Counted from the stretch's first letter, positions 1 to 9,200 are shown. The stretch is DNA of 42,214 nucleotides from an uncultured Planctomycetaceae bacterium (GCA_903863885.1 CAIPEB010000091.1:1-42214); one strand, 5' to 3'. Translations and numbers: made by a program. The notes: generated by a model not told the origin, from the letters alone.

Positions 1-494
1 CCGGGCGAGCCGACCTCGTAGTCGTAGCATTGCGGCGTGGCGTTCAGGCTGAACTTCGGCGGGCCGTAGCGGAAGTGGTTCCCGGCCCAATAGCCCAAAC
101 CGCCTTCCAGCGTTTGAAAGACGCTGCCCCAAGTGGGCCCTCGCTCCTTCCAGGTGCGTGCGAGCGTTCCCTCGGGTGCCAGCGGTTTGTCTTTGTTGTC
201 GGAGTTGTCCGGCGTGACCCACGAACTCGGCAGGCCGATCTGAAAATCGGCCAGCGGCTGGTCAATGAGCGGCCAGACCGCGGCGTAGAATCCCATCCCG
301 GCACTGTAGCCCGATCCGGCAGGGGGTTGGTCGTGGCTGAAGCCGATATACCCGTGCAGACCTTGGGAGTGCGAGGTGACGACGCCGGTCTTGTCAGCCG
401 CACTGACGGTCGTGACACCCATTGCTATGGCAGCAAGCAGGTGGCAGAGCCGCTCGGTGGTTGTGCGTTTCATAGTCGTGTGTTTGAGGGTCAT
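1..494 (-). CDS. Exported protein of unknown function (3' end beyond left edge)
   Basis: The reading frame is open from an ATG at 494 to the window edge, so only the first 164 residues are visible. The upstream AAGGA at 501-505, six bases from this ATG, decides the start; a second in-frame ATG at 473 (MKRTTTERL) has no such site. The N-terminus has a basic stretch, then a hydrophobic segment (LCHLLAAIAMGVTTVSA) with a plausible signal-peptidase site before ADKTG, so export is likely. The mature part is rich in Gly, Trp, Tyr and Pro (GLHGYIGFSHDQPPAGSGYS, WAGNHFRYGPPKF), which suggests a beta-rich secreted domain, but I do not recognise the family. It lies 176 nt downstream of the homocysteine methyltransferase gene on the same strand, so it may be the last visible gene of the leftward run or have its own promoter. 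Confidence is high that it is a gene and low on any function. Confidence 0.75.
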   Translation of the reverse strand, partial: MTLKHTTMKRTTTERLCHLLAAIAMGVTTVSAADKTGVVTSHSQGLHGYIGFSHDQPPAGSGYSAGMGFYAAVWPLIDQPLADFQIGLPSSWVTPDNSDNKDKPLAPEGTLARTWKERGPTWGSVFQTLEGGLGYWAGNHFRYGPPKFSLNATPQCYDYEVGSP

Positions 495-500
495 ATCAAG

Positions 501-505
501 TCCTT
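501..505 (-). promoter_or_regulatory. Shine-Dalgarno site fixing the start of the left-edge gene
   Basis: The minus strand reads AAGGA here, six bases before the ATG at 494. It favours the longer start (MTLKHTTMKRT) over the internal ATG at 473. Confidence 0.6.
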
Positions 506-670
506 AGGTATCGATTCGTTCAAGCGCCCAGGTCAATGAAAGTGCGTCGTTTCATGGTGAAAATCGGATCTTGTTTGATCTCCCTCCATTTGCCGCGCGC
601 CTGAGTCTCCGCGCCGCCCCATTCCAAAGGAGATAACGAGCAGAAGCTCTTCGCGCCTTGTGGTTCTGAT

Positions 671-1534
671 TCATGTCGTACCGTTTCTTCCCGCTCTCAG
701 CTTGCGAATATGCTCCGGCGTGGTGCCACAACAGCCGCCCACAATTTGCGCCGGCCAAGTTTGAGCGTATTGCAAATAGCAATCCGGGTTTACGGCGTCC
801 GTGTTGATCCAGCCTTGCGCCTCGTCGGCATAGCCAATGTTACCATAGGCAATGAGCGGAAAATCGGGGCCGCAGACCGCCCGCAATTCGGCCAGTGGCT
901 TAGCCAGAGTGTGAGCCGGGCCGCAGTTCACGCCCAGGGCCTTTACCCCCAGCGGTAACAACACTCCGGCGGCAACCGCCAACGACTCGCCGGATAGGAT
1001 CCGGCCTTCGCAATCGCACACGAAACTGACCCAAGTGGGCCGGCCCGTGATCGTCGCCAGTTCAGCCGCAATGACGGCTTCCCGAATTGAATTCATCGTC
1101 TCGATCAACAGCAGGTCAACTCCCGCTTCCACGAGATGCTGGATCCGCTCGGAGTGCTCGGCGCGGCATTCGTCATCGGGCGGCACTAGGTCGTGGCGAT
1201 AACAGTCTTCCAGTGGGGCCACCGAGCCGGCCACTTGCGCAGGTTGACCAAATTCAGCGACAGCCTCTTGGGCGGTCGCCACCGCGCGTCTGGACAATTC
1301 GCGCGCGGCGTGCGCTTCGCCCGCCAGCGCGCGGCGATGGGTGCGAAAGGTGTTGGCGGTGAGGATGTCCGCGCCCGCGTTCAAGTAGTCCAAGTGAATC
1401 TGGCGCAACACATTCAACCCGGCATCCGTGGTGAGCGCATTTGCGGACCACATTGGCAAGCCGGTGTCCACTCCGCGCCGGTTCAATTCCGTGCCGGTTG
1501 CGCCGTCAAGCAAGAGAAGTTCAACATTCATCAT
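671..1534 (-). CDS. Homocysteine S-methyltransferase family protein
   Basis: This 287-residue cytosolic protein has the length and layout of a single-domain homocysteine S-methyltransferase (MmuM/Pfam S-methyl_trans type). The family transfers a methyl group from S-methylmethionine, betaine or a similar donor to homocysteine to make methionine. Visible motifs are the N-terminal barrel strand with LLLDGATGTEL (residues 7-17), ADILTANTFRTHR (55-67), LLLIETMNS (141-149), GVNCGP with Cys204, and GGCCGTTPEHI (266-276) with Cys268 and Cys269. The three cysteines are the expected zinc ligands. There is no cobalamin or folate domain, so it is not a full MetH. The start is the first of two adjacent ATG codons (1532-1534), with GGGAG seven bases upstream. 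It follows the glycosidase genes on the same strand, but a metabolic link to them is not obvious. The methyl donor cannot be told from sequence. Confidence 0.9.
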   Translation of the reverse strand: MMNVELLLLDGATGTELNRRGVDTGLPMWSANALTTDAGLNVLRQIHLDYLNAGADILTANTFRTHRRALAGEAHAARELSRRAVATAQEAVAEFGQPAQVAGSVAPLEDCYRHDLVPPDDECRAEHSERIQHLVEAGVDLLLIETMNSIREAVIAAELATITGRPTWVSFVCDCEGRILSGESLAVAAGVLLPLGVKALGVNCGPAHTLAKPLAELRAVCGPDFPLIAYGNIGYADEAQGWINTDAVNPDCYLQYAQTWPAQIVGGCCGTTPEHIRKLRAGRNGTT

Positions 1535-1548
1535 TTACCGACTCCCGT

Positions 1549-1686
1549 TCACCGGAGGATCTGCCTGAAGGCAGTGGTGCTCATGGTCGGCTGTCCACGC
1601 AGCGCTCCTGGAGATTGATGGCCACTCCCGGCAAAAACGCAGACGATCAGGCTGAGAACAGCAATGGGGAGTGACGGGTGTTTCAT
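1549..1686 (-). CDS. Possible small secreted peptide or decayed gene start (45 aa)
   Basis: An ATG begins one base after the TGA of the GH95 gene (TGAGATGAAA) and opens a 45-codon frame ending in TGA at 1549-1551. The N-terminus is signal-like: MKHPSLPIAVLSLIVCVFAG, a basic pair followed by about 14 hydrophobic residues. The remaining 25 residues (SGHQSPGALRGQP...FRQILR) show no motif. GGAG is present upstream but rather far away. It could be a small exported peptide made by coupling with the gene before it, or the surviving signal-peptide stub of a gene lost between the glycosidase and the methyltransferase. I do not recognise it. It is listed because its position and hydrophobic profile are better than expected for a random short frame. 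Confidence 0.3.
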   Translation of the reverse strand: MKHPSLPIAVLSLIVCVFAGSGHQSPGALRGQPTMSTTAFRQILR

Positions 1687-1687
1687 C

Positions 1688-4135
1688 TCACATTCTCTCC
1701 GCGCGGAGGGTCTTGACCTCACCGTTGACGCGCAGCTTCACCTCGCGTGGTTCCGGTGAGCGGATGCGATAGGCTGTGACCTGCCCGTCCTTCCACGCCA
1801 AGTCCACGGTGAAGTTGCCGCGCGCACGCAATCCCCTGACACTGCCACTTGCCCACGCCTTCGGCCAGGCGGGAAGCAAATCAACCAGGAAGGCCGAATC
1901 CTGCCCGCTGACTTCCACCCGCTCGTGGCTTTGCAGCAGCATCTCGGCGAGGCCGGCGCAGCCGCCGAAGTTGCCGTCAATCTGAAACGGCGGACAGACA
2001 TCGAGGAGATTGGGCAACGTACTGCGGCGCAGCAGGGCGAGGAGATGCTCCCGCGCGGCATCGCCATCGCGCAGCCGCGCAAAGTGATTGATGATCCAGG
2101 CGCGGCTCCAGCCGGTGCCGCCGCCACCATGAGCCAGCCGGTAATCCAGCACCTTGCGTCCGGCGGCCAGCAGTTCCGGAGTGGCGGGCGTGATCAGGTT
2201 GAACGGATGCAGGCCGACCAGGTGCGACATGTGGCGGTGCCCCGGTTCGCCTTCCTGATAAGGTTCGGCCCACTCAAGCAAACGACCGTCGGGACCGACC
2301 TTGAGCGGCGGCAGTTTGGAGGTGGTTTCCGCAATCCGCCGCCGCATCGCTGGATCCGTTCCGAGGATGGCGGCGGCCCGGTCGGTCGCGCTGAAGATGG
2401 CGCGCACGAGACTCTGGTGATAGGTCGAGCCGGCGGTGATCCGGATGCGTTCCTTCGTGCCGGCATCGAGGTAGGTGTTTTCCGGCGACTCGGACGGGGC
2501 GATGACCAGCGTGCCGTCAGGCGCGGGCACGAGGGTGTCGAGCACGAATTCGCTGGCGCCCTGCAGGATGGGATAGAGCCGTTGCAGGAACTCGCGGTCG
2601 CCGGTGAACTGGTAGAAGTCAAACAACTGTGCCGCCATCCAGGCGCCGCAGAGCGGATCGAGCACCCCGTTGACGAATTGCGAATTGGGCGTTGAAGCGC
2701 TGGGGGTGACGCGGCCGAACGGATTCGTGGCGAGGAAGGCCACCCAGCCGTCGGACCCGTAGAGCCGGCTGGCGGATTCCCGGCCGCGCTGAGCCAATAG
2801 CTCGAACCAATCCATCAAGGGCGCGACGGTTTCCGCGAGATTGGCCGGACCGGCGGGCCAGTAGTTCATCTGCAGGTTGATGTTGAGGTGGTAATCCGCC
2901 TCCCACGGCGCCCATAGGCGATCGCTCCAAATCCCCTGAAGGTTGGCCGGCAGGCGCGCGGGCCGGCGTGAGCTGTTCATGAGGAGGAAGCGTCCGAACT
3001 GGAAATAGAGCGCGGCCAACCCGGGATCATCGCCACCCTTGCGGACCGCTGCCAGTCGGGCATCGGTCGGTAACTTCGCCAGCGCGTCGTCCGTCCCGTC
3101 GAGTTGCAGCGAGACGCGATTGAACAGGTCGCCGTGTTCGGCCAGGTGAGCTTGGAGCAGCTCTGGCCAAGACTTCTTCGCCGCGTTCGCCAGAATGCCC
3201 GCACTGACTTGTGCCGGATCAATCGCGCGATCGAAGTTGAGTTTGGCCAGATTGTAGTCGGTAGCGGCCGTGAACAGAATCACCGCCTCGCCAGCGCCTT
3301 CGAGGCGCAACAGGCTGCCCTCCGCACTCACCTTGCCGCGATCCACGCGCACCAGCAGGCGACCGGCGAACTTCATGTGCGCTCCGCCCGGGCCGGAGCC
3401 GCCCGGATTGTCTTCGTAGCCGCCGTCTTTCTTTTCCACGTCCACAATTTGCCCGTCGAGGTGGAGCTGACCATCGGCTGTGGCGATAACCGCGGCGTTC
3501 CGCTGGCGCGTCAGACTTACCCCAAATGCCAGCGTGCCGGGTTTGTCGGTTTTCACGCGCATCGCCAGCACGTTGTCGGGCGCGGAGATGAACGTCTCCC
3601 GCGTCAGCGTGGCTTCGCCCTGGCGGAAGGTCACCCGCGCGATGCCGTCGGCGAGGAAGAGTTCGCGCCGGTAGCCGGTCACGCTCTCCACGGCCCCGAA
3701 ATCGAGCCACAAGTCGGCGAGCGGCTCGTAGGAGCGAAACGAAGTCGGCGTCGCCGTCATGTGGGCGACCCCATAGGCCTGCGCCTCGGCGTTCTTCCCA
3801 GCGAATAGCAGGCGGCGGACTTCGGCGAGGCGTTCGGGAAAATCCCGCGGCCACGCCTCGACGGGACATCCGGCCCACAGGCTCTCCTCGTTGAGCTGCA
3901 AACGCTCCTTGCCGGGAGTCCCGAAAACCATCGCGCCCAGCCGGCCGTTGCCGAGGGGCAAGGCCTCGTTCCAGTTCGTGGCCGGCTGGCGATACCACAG
4001 ACACAATGGGGCTTCCTGAGTTGCAGCGTTGATACCAGATTCAGCCAGTTGTGCGGGCGCAGGCAACTCGGCGGCGGAAAGCGAGGAGCACGCAGTTAGA
4101 AGTGAAGCCAAGAGAAACCGGATGCGTGTTTTCAT
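1688..4135 (-). CDS. GH95 family glycoside hydrolase (alpha-L-fucosidase / alpha-L-galactosidase type)
   Basis: This 815-residue secreted enzyme matches GH95 along its whole length. The family uses inverting hydrolysis to release terminal alpha-1,2-linked L-fucose, or L-galactose in some members. The order is: signal segment (1-21, with LTAC at 13-16 that could be a lipobox, or cleavage after SLSA); N-terminal beta-sandwich beginning YRQPATNWNEALPLGNGRLG (48-67) with LNEESLWAG (81-89); (alpha/alpha)6 barrel from about 320; and a C-terminal beta domain from about 735. Conserved motifs are LPANLQGIW (395-403), DYHLNINLQMNYW (414-426), APSESPEN (546-553) and PPFQIDGNFGG (715-725). By analogy with the Bifidobacterium 1,2-alpha-fucosidase, Asn418/Asn420 with Asp720 would form the base system, and Glu552 the acid. 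The start 23 nt after the esterase gene's stop indicates co-transcription. No clear Shine-Dalgarno precedes the ATG. Family assignment is firm; fucose versus galactose specificity is not resolved. Confidence 0.93.
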   Translation of the reverse strand: MKTRIRFLLASLLTACSSLSAAELPAPAQLAESGINAATQEAPLCLWYRQPATNWNEALPLGNGRLGAMVFGTPGKERLQLNEESLWAGCPVEAWPRDFPERLAEVRRLLFAGKNAEAQAYGVAHMTATPTSFRSYEPLADLWLDFGAVESVTGYRRELFLADGIARVTFRQGEATLTRETFISAPDNVLAMRVKTDKPGTLAFGVSLTRQRNAAVIATADGQLHLDGQIVDVEKKDGGYEDNPGGSGPGGAHMKFAGRLLVRVDRGKVSAEGSLLRLEGAGEAVILFTAATDYNLAKLNFDRAIDPAQVSAGILANAAKKSWPELLQAHLAEHGDLFNRVSLQLDGTDDALAKLPTDARLAAVRKGGDDPGLAALYFQFGRFLLMNSSRRPARLPANLQGIWSDRLWAPWEADYHLNINLQMNYWPAGPANLAETVAPLMDWFELLAQRGRESASRLYGSDGWVAFLATNPFGRVTPSASTPNSQFVNGVLDPLCGAWMAAQLFDFYQFTGDREFLQRLYPILQGASEFVLDTLVPAPDGTLVIAPSESPENTYLDAGTKERIRITAGSTYHQSLVRAIFSATDRAAAILGTDPAMRRRIAETTSKLPPLKVGPDGRLLEWAEPYQEGEPGHRHMSHLVGLHPFNLITPATPELLAAGRKVLDYRLAHGGGGTGWSRAWIINHFARLRDGDAAREHLLALLRRSTLPNLLDVCPPFQIDGNFGGCAGLAEMLLQSHERVEVSGQDSAFLVDLLPAWPKAWASGSVRGLRARGNFTVDLAWKDGQVTAYRIRSPEPREVKLRVNGEVKTLRAERM

Positions 4136-4158
4136 GAATGCACCATTGTGATGTGCCG

Positions 4159-5421
4159 TCAGGGGCGCCCGGACTGCAGCATCTTGAGGTTGGCCTCGGC
4201 GAAGCTCTTGCCCATCAGCGCGAAGGTCTTCGCGCAGCCGAGGTAGTGGTAGCCGGCGTTGGATGCGCCGCGTTTCCAGAGCGCGGTTTCGGCTGGCGTA
4301 ATGAGGTCAGCCTCGAACGTCTTCACAAACTCCCGCTTTTGCTCCTCCGTCATCTTCCCATCCGCGTTGGCATGGTCCCTGTGCTTTGAATCGAGAAAGT
4401 AGCGCATCTGGCCGACCTTCTCGTGCTTCTTGTCGATGGCTGCGAGTTCATCCGACCAGAACGGCGCAGTTTGCACGGCGACGACACTGCCCTTGAACTC
4501 GGGCATGGCCGCGGGCGCTGCCATCGCCCGCCGGAAAGCCACCATATCCACTGACTCGTCCTTGAGTCCGCCAACCCCCATCACGCCGATCACGAATGGC
4601 AGGTTGGGGGCGGCCAGATCCTTGCGCACGTCACGGATAAAATGTGTGAGTAATTCCGAGTAAAGATCGAAGCGGTTCGGCGTGTTGTGGTTCGGATAGA
4701 CATGGCCATCGACCATGTCATTGAACCCCTGAAGCCAGACAAACCCCGCGAGTTCGAAGCCCTTTGCGGCATCATAATCCGGACAGACCCGCTTCGGATC
4801 GGCGAGCACCTTTTTCACATGCTCGATCATCAGGCGGTAGTAGTGACCGGTCGCTTTCGCTTTATCGGCTTTCCACTGTTCGAAGTCCTTCGGGATGCCA
4901 TGCCCTGTCTGCTTGGGATAGTTCTCCCGCTGAAAAGAACTCAGTTCATAAGGCCCCGCGCTCGGCGAGCGGAAATCCGTGTGCAGGCTCTTGCCGCCCC
5001 ACGCCGCCTTGACGATGAGCACCGGCTCCGCGAGCGCAGCGTCCATCGTGATACCAAAGGTGAATTCGGGGCCGATCTTGTCGCCGGGCTTCTTGGAGTC
5101 CAGGCCCCACATGGACCCGTAGCCTGCCGTCAGTTTACCGGTGATTTCGAAGTCTTTCTCGCCGTCGCCCGTGAGATACGAAATCCACGTGTGATCGCAC
5201 ACCGTCGGCTTCCCGTCGGCACCCCGCATCAACTTCAGCAGCGGGGCGGTCGCCGGATCGTCGCCGATGTAGTCAAAGGTCGTGATACTCGCCGGCCCTT
5301 CCATGTTGGACTGGCCCGCGAGAATGAAGACTTTAAGCGGCTTCGCATCCGCAGCGGCGCCGGGGGCTGCCAGCAAAGCGGCCAGAGAGAATGCGTGAAT
5401 CAGTTGAAATGTGTGCTTCAT
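4159..5421 (-). CDS. Secreted SGNH-type sialate O-acetylesterase-like carbohydrate esterase
   Basis: The 420-residue protein begins with a clear signal peptide (MKHTFQLIHAFSLAALLAAPGAAA) and continues into an SGNH/sialate O-acetylesterase-like (SASA) fold. Block I is VFILAGQSNMEG, with the presumed nucleophile Ser38. AAWGGKSL (139-146) supplies the oxyanion-type glycine block, WLQGFND (229-235) matches the W-Q-G-x-N-D block, and the late YHYLG (His392) is the likely catalytic histidine. Such enzymes remove acetyl groups from sugars of complex glycans. A frame extension to a GTG at 5466 would add 15 polar residues before the signal peptide, so the ATG at 5421 is preferred. It sits directly upstream of the GH95 gene (23-nt gap), which fits deacetylation of a fucosylated glycan before the glycosidase acts. 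The exact substrate (sialic acid, xylan, fucan or other) cannot be read from the sequence. Confidence 0.85.
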   Translation of the reverse strand: MKHTFQLIHAFSLAALLAAPGAAADAKPLKVFILAGQSNMEGPASITTFDYIGDDPATAPLLKLMRGADGKPTVCDHTWISYLTGDGEKDFEITGKLTAGYGSMWGLDSKKPGDKIGPEFTFGITMDAALAEPVLIVKAAWGGKSLHTDFRSPSAGPYELSSFQRENYPKQTGHGIPKDFEQWKADKAKATGHYYRLMIEHVKKVLADPKRVCPDYDAAKGFELAGFVWLQGFNDMVDGHVYPNHNTPNRFDLYSELLTHFIRDVRKDLAAPNLPFVIGVMGVGGLKDESVDMVAFRRAMAAPAAMPEFKGSVVAVQTAPFWSDELAAIDKKHEKVGQMRYFLDSKHRDHANADGKMTEEQKREFVKTFEADLITPAETALWKRGASNAGYHYLGCAKTFALMGKSFAEANLKMLQSGRP

Positions 5422-5859
5422 GGTCGAACTCGGGTTCGGCTGGTCTATTCGCTCGCGGCTTGGCACATGACGATGGGAACATAGCCCGCCTCCATGCCCT
5501 TGCGCGGCGTGACAATCAGGGCTGGCGCGGCTGTCAGGAACTTTGATTTCTCCTGAGTCTACGGTGGAGACTGGCTAAATCAAGGGAATCCAGGCGAGCT
5601 TACGTTCCAATGCGGGCCGCACTCCTTGGAACATTAGCACCTCGCGGCCGTTTCTGGTGGCGGGGAGCCGAGTGGGGGCCTGCCGGAGTGCACCATGCCT
5701 GCCGATGCACGCAAAATACGGGTCGATCCCAAATCCGGGGCGCAGCGTTGCCTCCCGACGCGAGTCGAGGATGCGTTAGAAGTTCGCCAGGAAGGTGTTG
5801 ATCTGAGAAGTAGTCGATTTCCCTGAAACGGAGCGCCACAGTTTCAAGCCGTATCAATC
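5422..5859. other. Divergent intergenic region
   Basis: This 438-nt stretch lies between the leftward esterase gene and the rightward FSxRT remnant. It must carry the promoter of the leftward enzyme run, but I see no convincing sigma-70-like box pair. The short frames on both strands (for example 5600-5857 minus) lack a ribosome site, a signal sequence and any recognisable motif. No tRNA-like or riboswitch-like fold stood out. Confidence 0.5.
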
Positions 5860-6129
5860 ATGGACAGGGATCGAAAACGCCGTCGAATGCAATTCAGCAC
5901 GCGGACAATGCTGATCGCGGTTTTCGCGGCGTGTGTTGTCTTGGGCGTAGCCGCGTCTCTCCGAGACGCGTTGACCTCGCGTCTCGGAGAGACGCGGCTA
6001 CGCGCACGCTCCGGCCGACTCTGTCACTTCCCCATACTCCAACGGCTCGCCAACCTATTCCCGGAACTCCGCCTGCGCTGTCATGAAGTCTTGTTCGGCG
6101 GAGAATCGCGGTCGGCGTGCCTCGATTAG
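5860..6129 (+). pseudogene. FSxRT-type small membrane protein, truncated by palindromic element
   Basis: The first 30 codons read MDRDRKRRRMQFSTRTMLIA then VFAACVVLGV: a basic N-terminus, the 'FSxRTxLIAV' motif and one transmembrane helix. This is the typical opening of many small planctomycetal membrane or secreted proteins. Right after the helix (codon 29 onward) the frame enters the 59-nt inverted repeat at 5945-6003 and then continues as Arg/Leu-rich sequence with no domain (AASLRDALTSRLGETRLRAR and so on) until a stop at 6127-6129. I read this as a gene whose C-terminal part was lost or replaced when the palindrome arrived; the tail is translation of the repeat plus flanking DNA. ATG codons at 5860 and 5887 are both possible and neither has a strong ribosome site. 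It could still be expressed as an 89-residue single-pass membrane peptide. Confidence 0.45.
5945..6003. repeat. REPIN-like nested palindrome (two inverted 26-nt arms)
   Basis: Positions 5945-5970 and 5978-6003 are perfect reverse complements (26 of 26), separated by the 7-nt spacer TTGACCT. Each arm itself contains a smaller hairpin, CGCGTCTCTCCGAGACGCG (8-bp stem, 3-nt loop; 5952-5970 on the left). The element is thus two REP-like hairpins in inverted orientation, the layout of a REPIN. Because it is palindromic, both strands encode the same peptide pattern (AASLRDA...TRLGETRLR). There is no T-run after it, so an intrinsic-terminator role is doubtful. Confidence 0.85.
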
Positions 6130-6189
6130 ATTTGTTATCTTTTCTTGAGCACCCGCGCGGATTCACTGCGGAATTGACTCAGAAAACGA

Positions 6190-6194
6190 AAGGG
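6190..6194 (+). promoter_or_regulatory. Shine-Dalgarno site selecting the GTG start at 6201
   Basis: AAGGG lies six bases before the GTG at 6201. The open frame extends upstream to another GTG at 6117, but that start would place 28 extra residues ahead of the signal peptide and overlaps the FSxRT remnant. The internal GTG is therefore preferred. Confidence 0.6.
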
Positions 6195-6200
6195 CGAACC

Positions 6201-9200
6201 GTGTTTGCATCTGGCGTGCACGTTGGGCGACCGGCAGGGATTTCGCGGCTGATTCTGGCGTCATTGATCGGGAGTGCGCTGCCGATTGCGGCCCATGCGC
6301 AAGAACTCGTGAAGCAGTCCGCGGAAGTGCGGACGGAGGCCGACCGGATTGTCATCCGCAACGGCCAGAACGAGTTGCCGGTAATGGTCGCCTGTCCCAC
6401 GTTTGTTTTGGATGGCCAGACCGTGGGCGGAAAGCAGGCGTCTGCGGCCCCGAAGGGCGACATCGCTTCGGGCGAGCCGGTGCAGATCGATCTGCCTCCC
6501 GTGGATTTGCAGGACGGCAGCCGGATCGAGGCCAAGTTGTTCCTGCAGTGGTCCGCGAAGGAATCGGTCCTTCGAAAGTGGACGAAGTTCCGGATCGCCG
6601 GGGGAGCCAAGCCGGAACTGGTCAGCGAGGTAGTTTTGGAGCGGATGGACCCGGCCCTCGGAGGCAAGCAGTTCTACCGTGCCTCGCCGCAGAGCTATCC
6701 GGTGTTCGTGAAGGGATTTTTCGCGGGTATCGAATACCCGGTGGCGAGCACGCGAGTCGAGAAAGGTGCAGCAATCTTAGCGCACAGGCCGGGCATCAGG
6801 CTTCAGCCGGATCAGTGGTACGAGAGCCGGAAAGCCGTGTACGGAGCAGTTCCCGAAGGCCGGGAACGAAACGGCTTCGGCGTATACATCGCGCGGCATT
6901 ACCCCCATCCCAAGCGACTGCACCTCAATTACTGCAGTTGGTGGTCAACCGGCATCCCATACAGCGAGCAGGAGATCCTGGACCTGATGGGAATCGTCAA
7001 GCAGAAGATGTACGACCCTTACGGCATCGGATACCACACGTTCGGAATCGACATGGGCTGGTCCGATCCGCACAGCATCTGGGAAGTCAGCAAGAAGATG
7101 TTCCCCAAGGGGCTGAACCCGGCGCAAGCCGCCGCCAAGACGATGGGGACCCGTCTGGGTGTTTGGATATCGCCATGCAGCGCCTACCCCGATGCGTTGG
7201 ACAATAAGTGGGCGAAGGAAGCGGGCTACAAGACGTTCAACAGCAAGCTGGGCGACGCCGACTATCCGTTGCTCTGCACTACCGACGAGCGTTACATGGG
7301 CGAGTTGACCCAACGCATGATCGACATGACCGAGCAGTACGGCGTGCGGCATTTCAAGCTCGACAATTTCCGATTCGCTTGTCCTGAAAAGGACCACGGA
7401 CACGAGCCGGGCGACCTTGCAGCCGAAGCAACGGCCGGCGCCATCATCAAACAGTTTGAGGAATTGCGCAACGCCTGCCCGGACGTCTGCATCGAATCCT
7501 GTGCGTTCGGCCCTTTCGAAAGCCCGTGGTGGCTATTCCACGTCGATGCGCTGCTGGGCGAGTACGGGGATGATTATCCATACGGATTCACTCCGTGCCC
7601 CGTCTACCATGAAACATATACGACTTCGCGCGATTTCCATTTCTTCCAAAGCGTATTGCTGAACACAAGTCTGCCGCGGGACCAGCACGTCTGCGGTATC
7701 TGCCAGCAGGAGCCCGGGACCTGGATCAATGACGCAGTGGTGTGCGTCATGCGGGGCCCCATGTTCCTGGCCAGCTACATAAACCCCAACTACATCAGCG
7801 ATCCGCAATGGGCGGCCTACGCGGCGACATTGAAGTGGGCAGTAGCCAATCAGGACGTTCTTCACAACACCGAACTGCTACTGCCGGTTTCGATGGCCCA
7901 AGGCAAAGTCAGCGGCGTGCCGGGGGGGCGCGACCCCATGGTGCGCGAAGCATATGGCTACGCTCACCAGAACGGCGGGCGCGGACTGGTGATGCTGCGC
8001 AATCCCTGGATCAAGCCGCAGAGTTACGCGTTGCGACTGGACGAAACGACCGGCGTTCAGGGCGCGGAGACCGTGAGTCTGGTGAGCCTGTTTCCGCAAG
8101 TGCGAGTCTACGGGCGCGACGTCAAGGCAGGGGGCGTCGTGAACATCCCGCTGGCCCCGTACGAGACCATTGTGCTTTCGATTGCTCCCCGTCAGAACCT
8201 CGAGGGGCTGCCTGAGGCGGCGAATGCCACCGGCGAACGGATTAAGGTATCTGATATCAAGAGCAAGGCCGCCCGCGTGGCGTTGACCGGCTCCACCGAG
8301 GCGCTGGGGTCGGACTGGATCAGCCCGCTGTCAGGAATCACGGAAACGCTGGACGTGAAGCTGGAGGCTAAGGTCTCGGTGCAGGCTCCCCAGTCACAAC
8401 TACTGGTCCTGATCGAAGACGATAAGAAGGTGGCCGATCCACTCTGCAAGGTCTGGATCGACGGCAGGGAAACGCCGGTCACGATCAGCGGATCGGATAC
8501 GGGATGGGCAGCCTCCGGCGCTCCGCCAATCGAACACTGGCTGTTCTTGATGGCCGACCTGGCCCCAGGGGATCGCGACGTGCGTGTGGAGTTGACCAAC
8601 CGCAGCGGCACGGCCAGCGCCGCCGTGTGGGTGTGGGCCAAGCAGCCCGGCAAGACCGGCCACACGCCCGGCTATGCCAATGCGCTGCCCGAACCCGAAA
8701 CCATTTCATTGGATGCTGTGCCGCTGCTGGAGCCGGTGAGTCTCGGGACAGCCGGCCTCGAGTCAATCAGCCAGTCGCGGCCCGTGGAGAAGATTGCCGG
8801 TATCTTCCTGGATGCTCTGGACGGCAAGCGAGTGGCGTCCTCGGTGGAGATGCTGGGCCGACGCTCGGCCGATCAGTCCGTGGTGCTGGGCGCCGTTCAG
8901 GCGGTGGAGAAACAGGCGGCGGCGGTGCAGCGTAACAAGAGCATCGGCGAACAATCGATGACGATCTTCGGCCGGCATTATCTGCGCGGCTTGGGCGTAC
9001 AGGCGCCGTCGACAATGGCCGTGGCATTGAACGGAGAATTCAAGCGATTCCAATCGCACGTCGGGCTGGACGGGGCACTCAACGTGTGGGACGAATCCAC
9101 GTTGACGTTTCAGATTTGGGTTGACGGTCAGAAAAGATGGGAATCGGGCAAACTCAAACGTAACATGGCGTCCGACTGGGCCGATGTGGACGTGAGCGGC

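Noticed and set aside
508-543. Eleven-codon frame MKRRTFIDLGA on the minus strand just before the left-edge gene
   Set aside because: It is too short to support; it resembles the start of a Tat or export signal but stops at once. It may be a remnant, but nothing more can be said.
552-782. 76-codon minus-strand frame overlapping the end of the methyltransferase gene
   Set aside because: It overlaps well-supported coding sequence in another frame and has no motif, being Arg-rich.
5422-5466. GTG extension of the esterase (15 extra residues)
   Set aside because: The extension (MPSRERIDQPNPSST) is polar and precedes a complete signal peptide that starts at its own ATG.
5945-6003. Strong palindrome read as an intrinsic terminator
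   Set aside because: No T-run follows on either strand, no gene ends next to it, and its nested two-hairpin layout fits a REPIN better.
6117-6200. Upstream GTG start for the GH-D-like enzyme
   Set aside because: It would place 28 polar residues before the signal peptide and overlap the FSxRT remnant; the GTG at 6201 has AAGGG six bases upstream.
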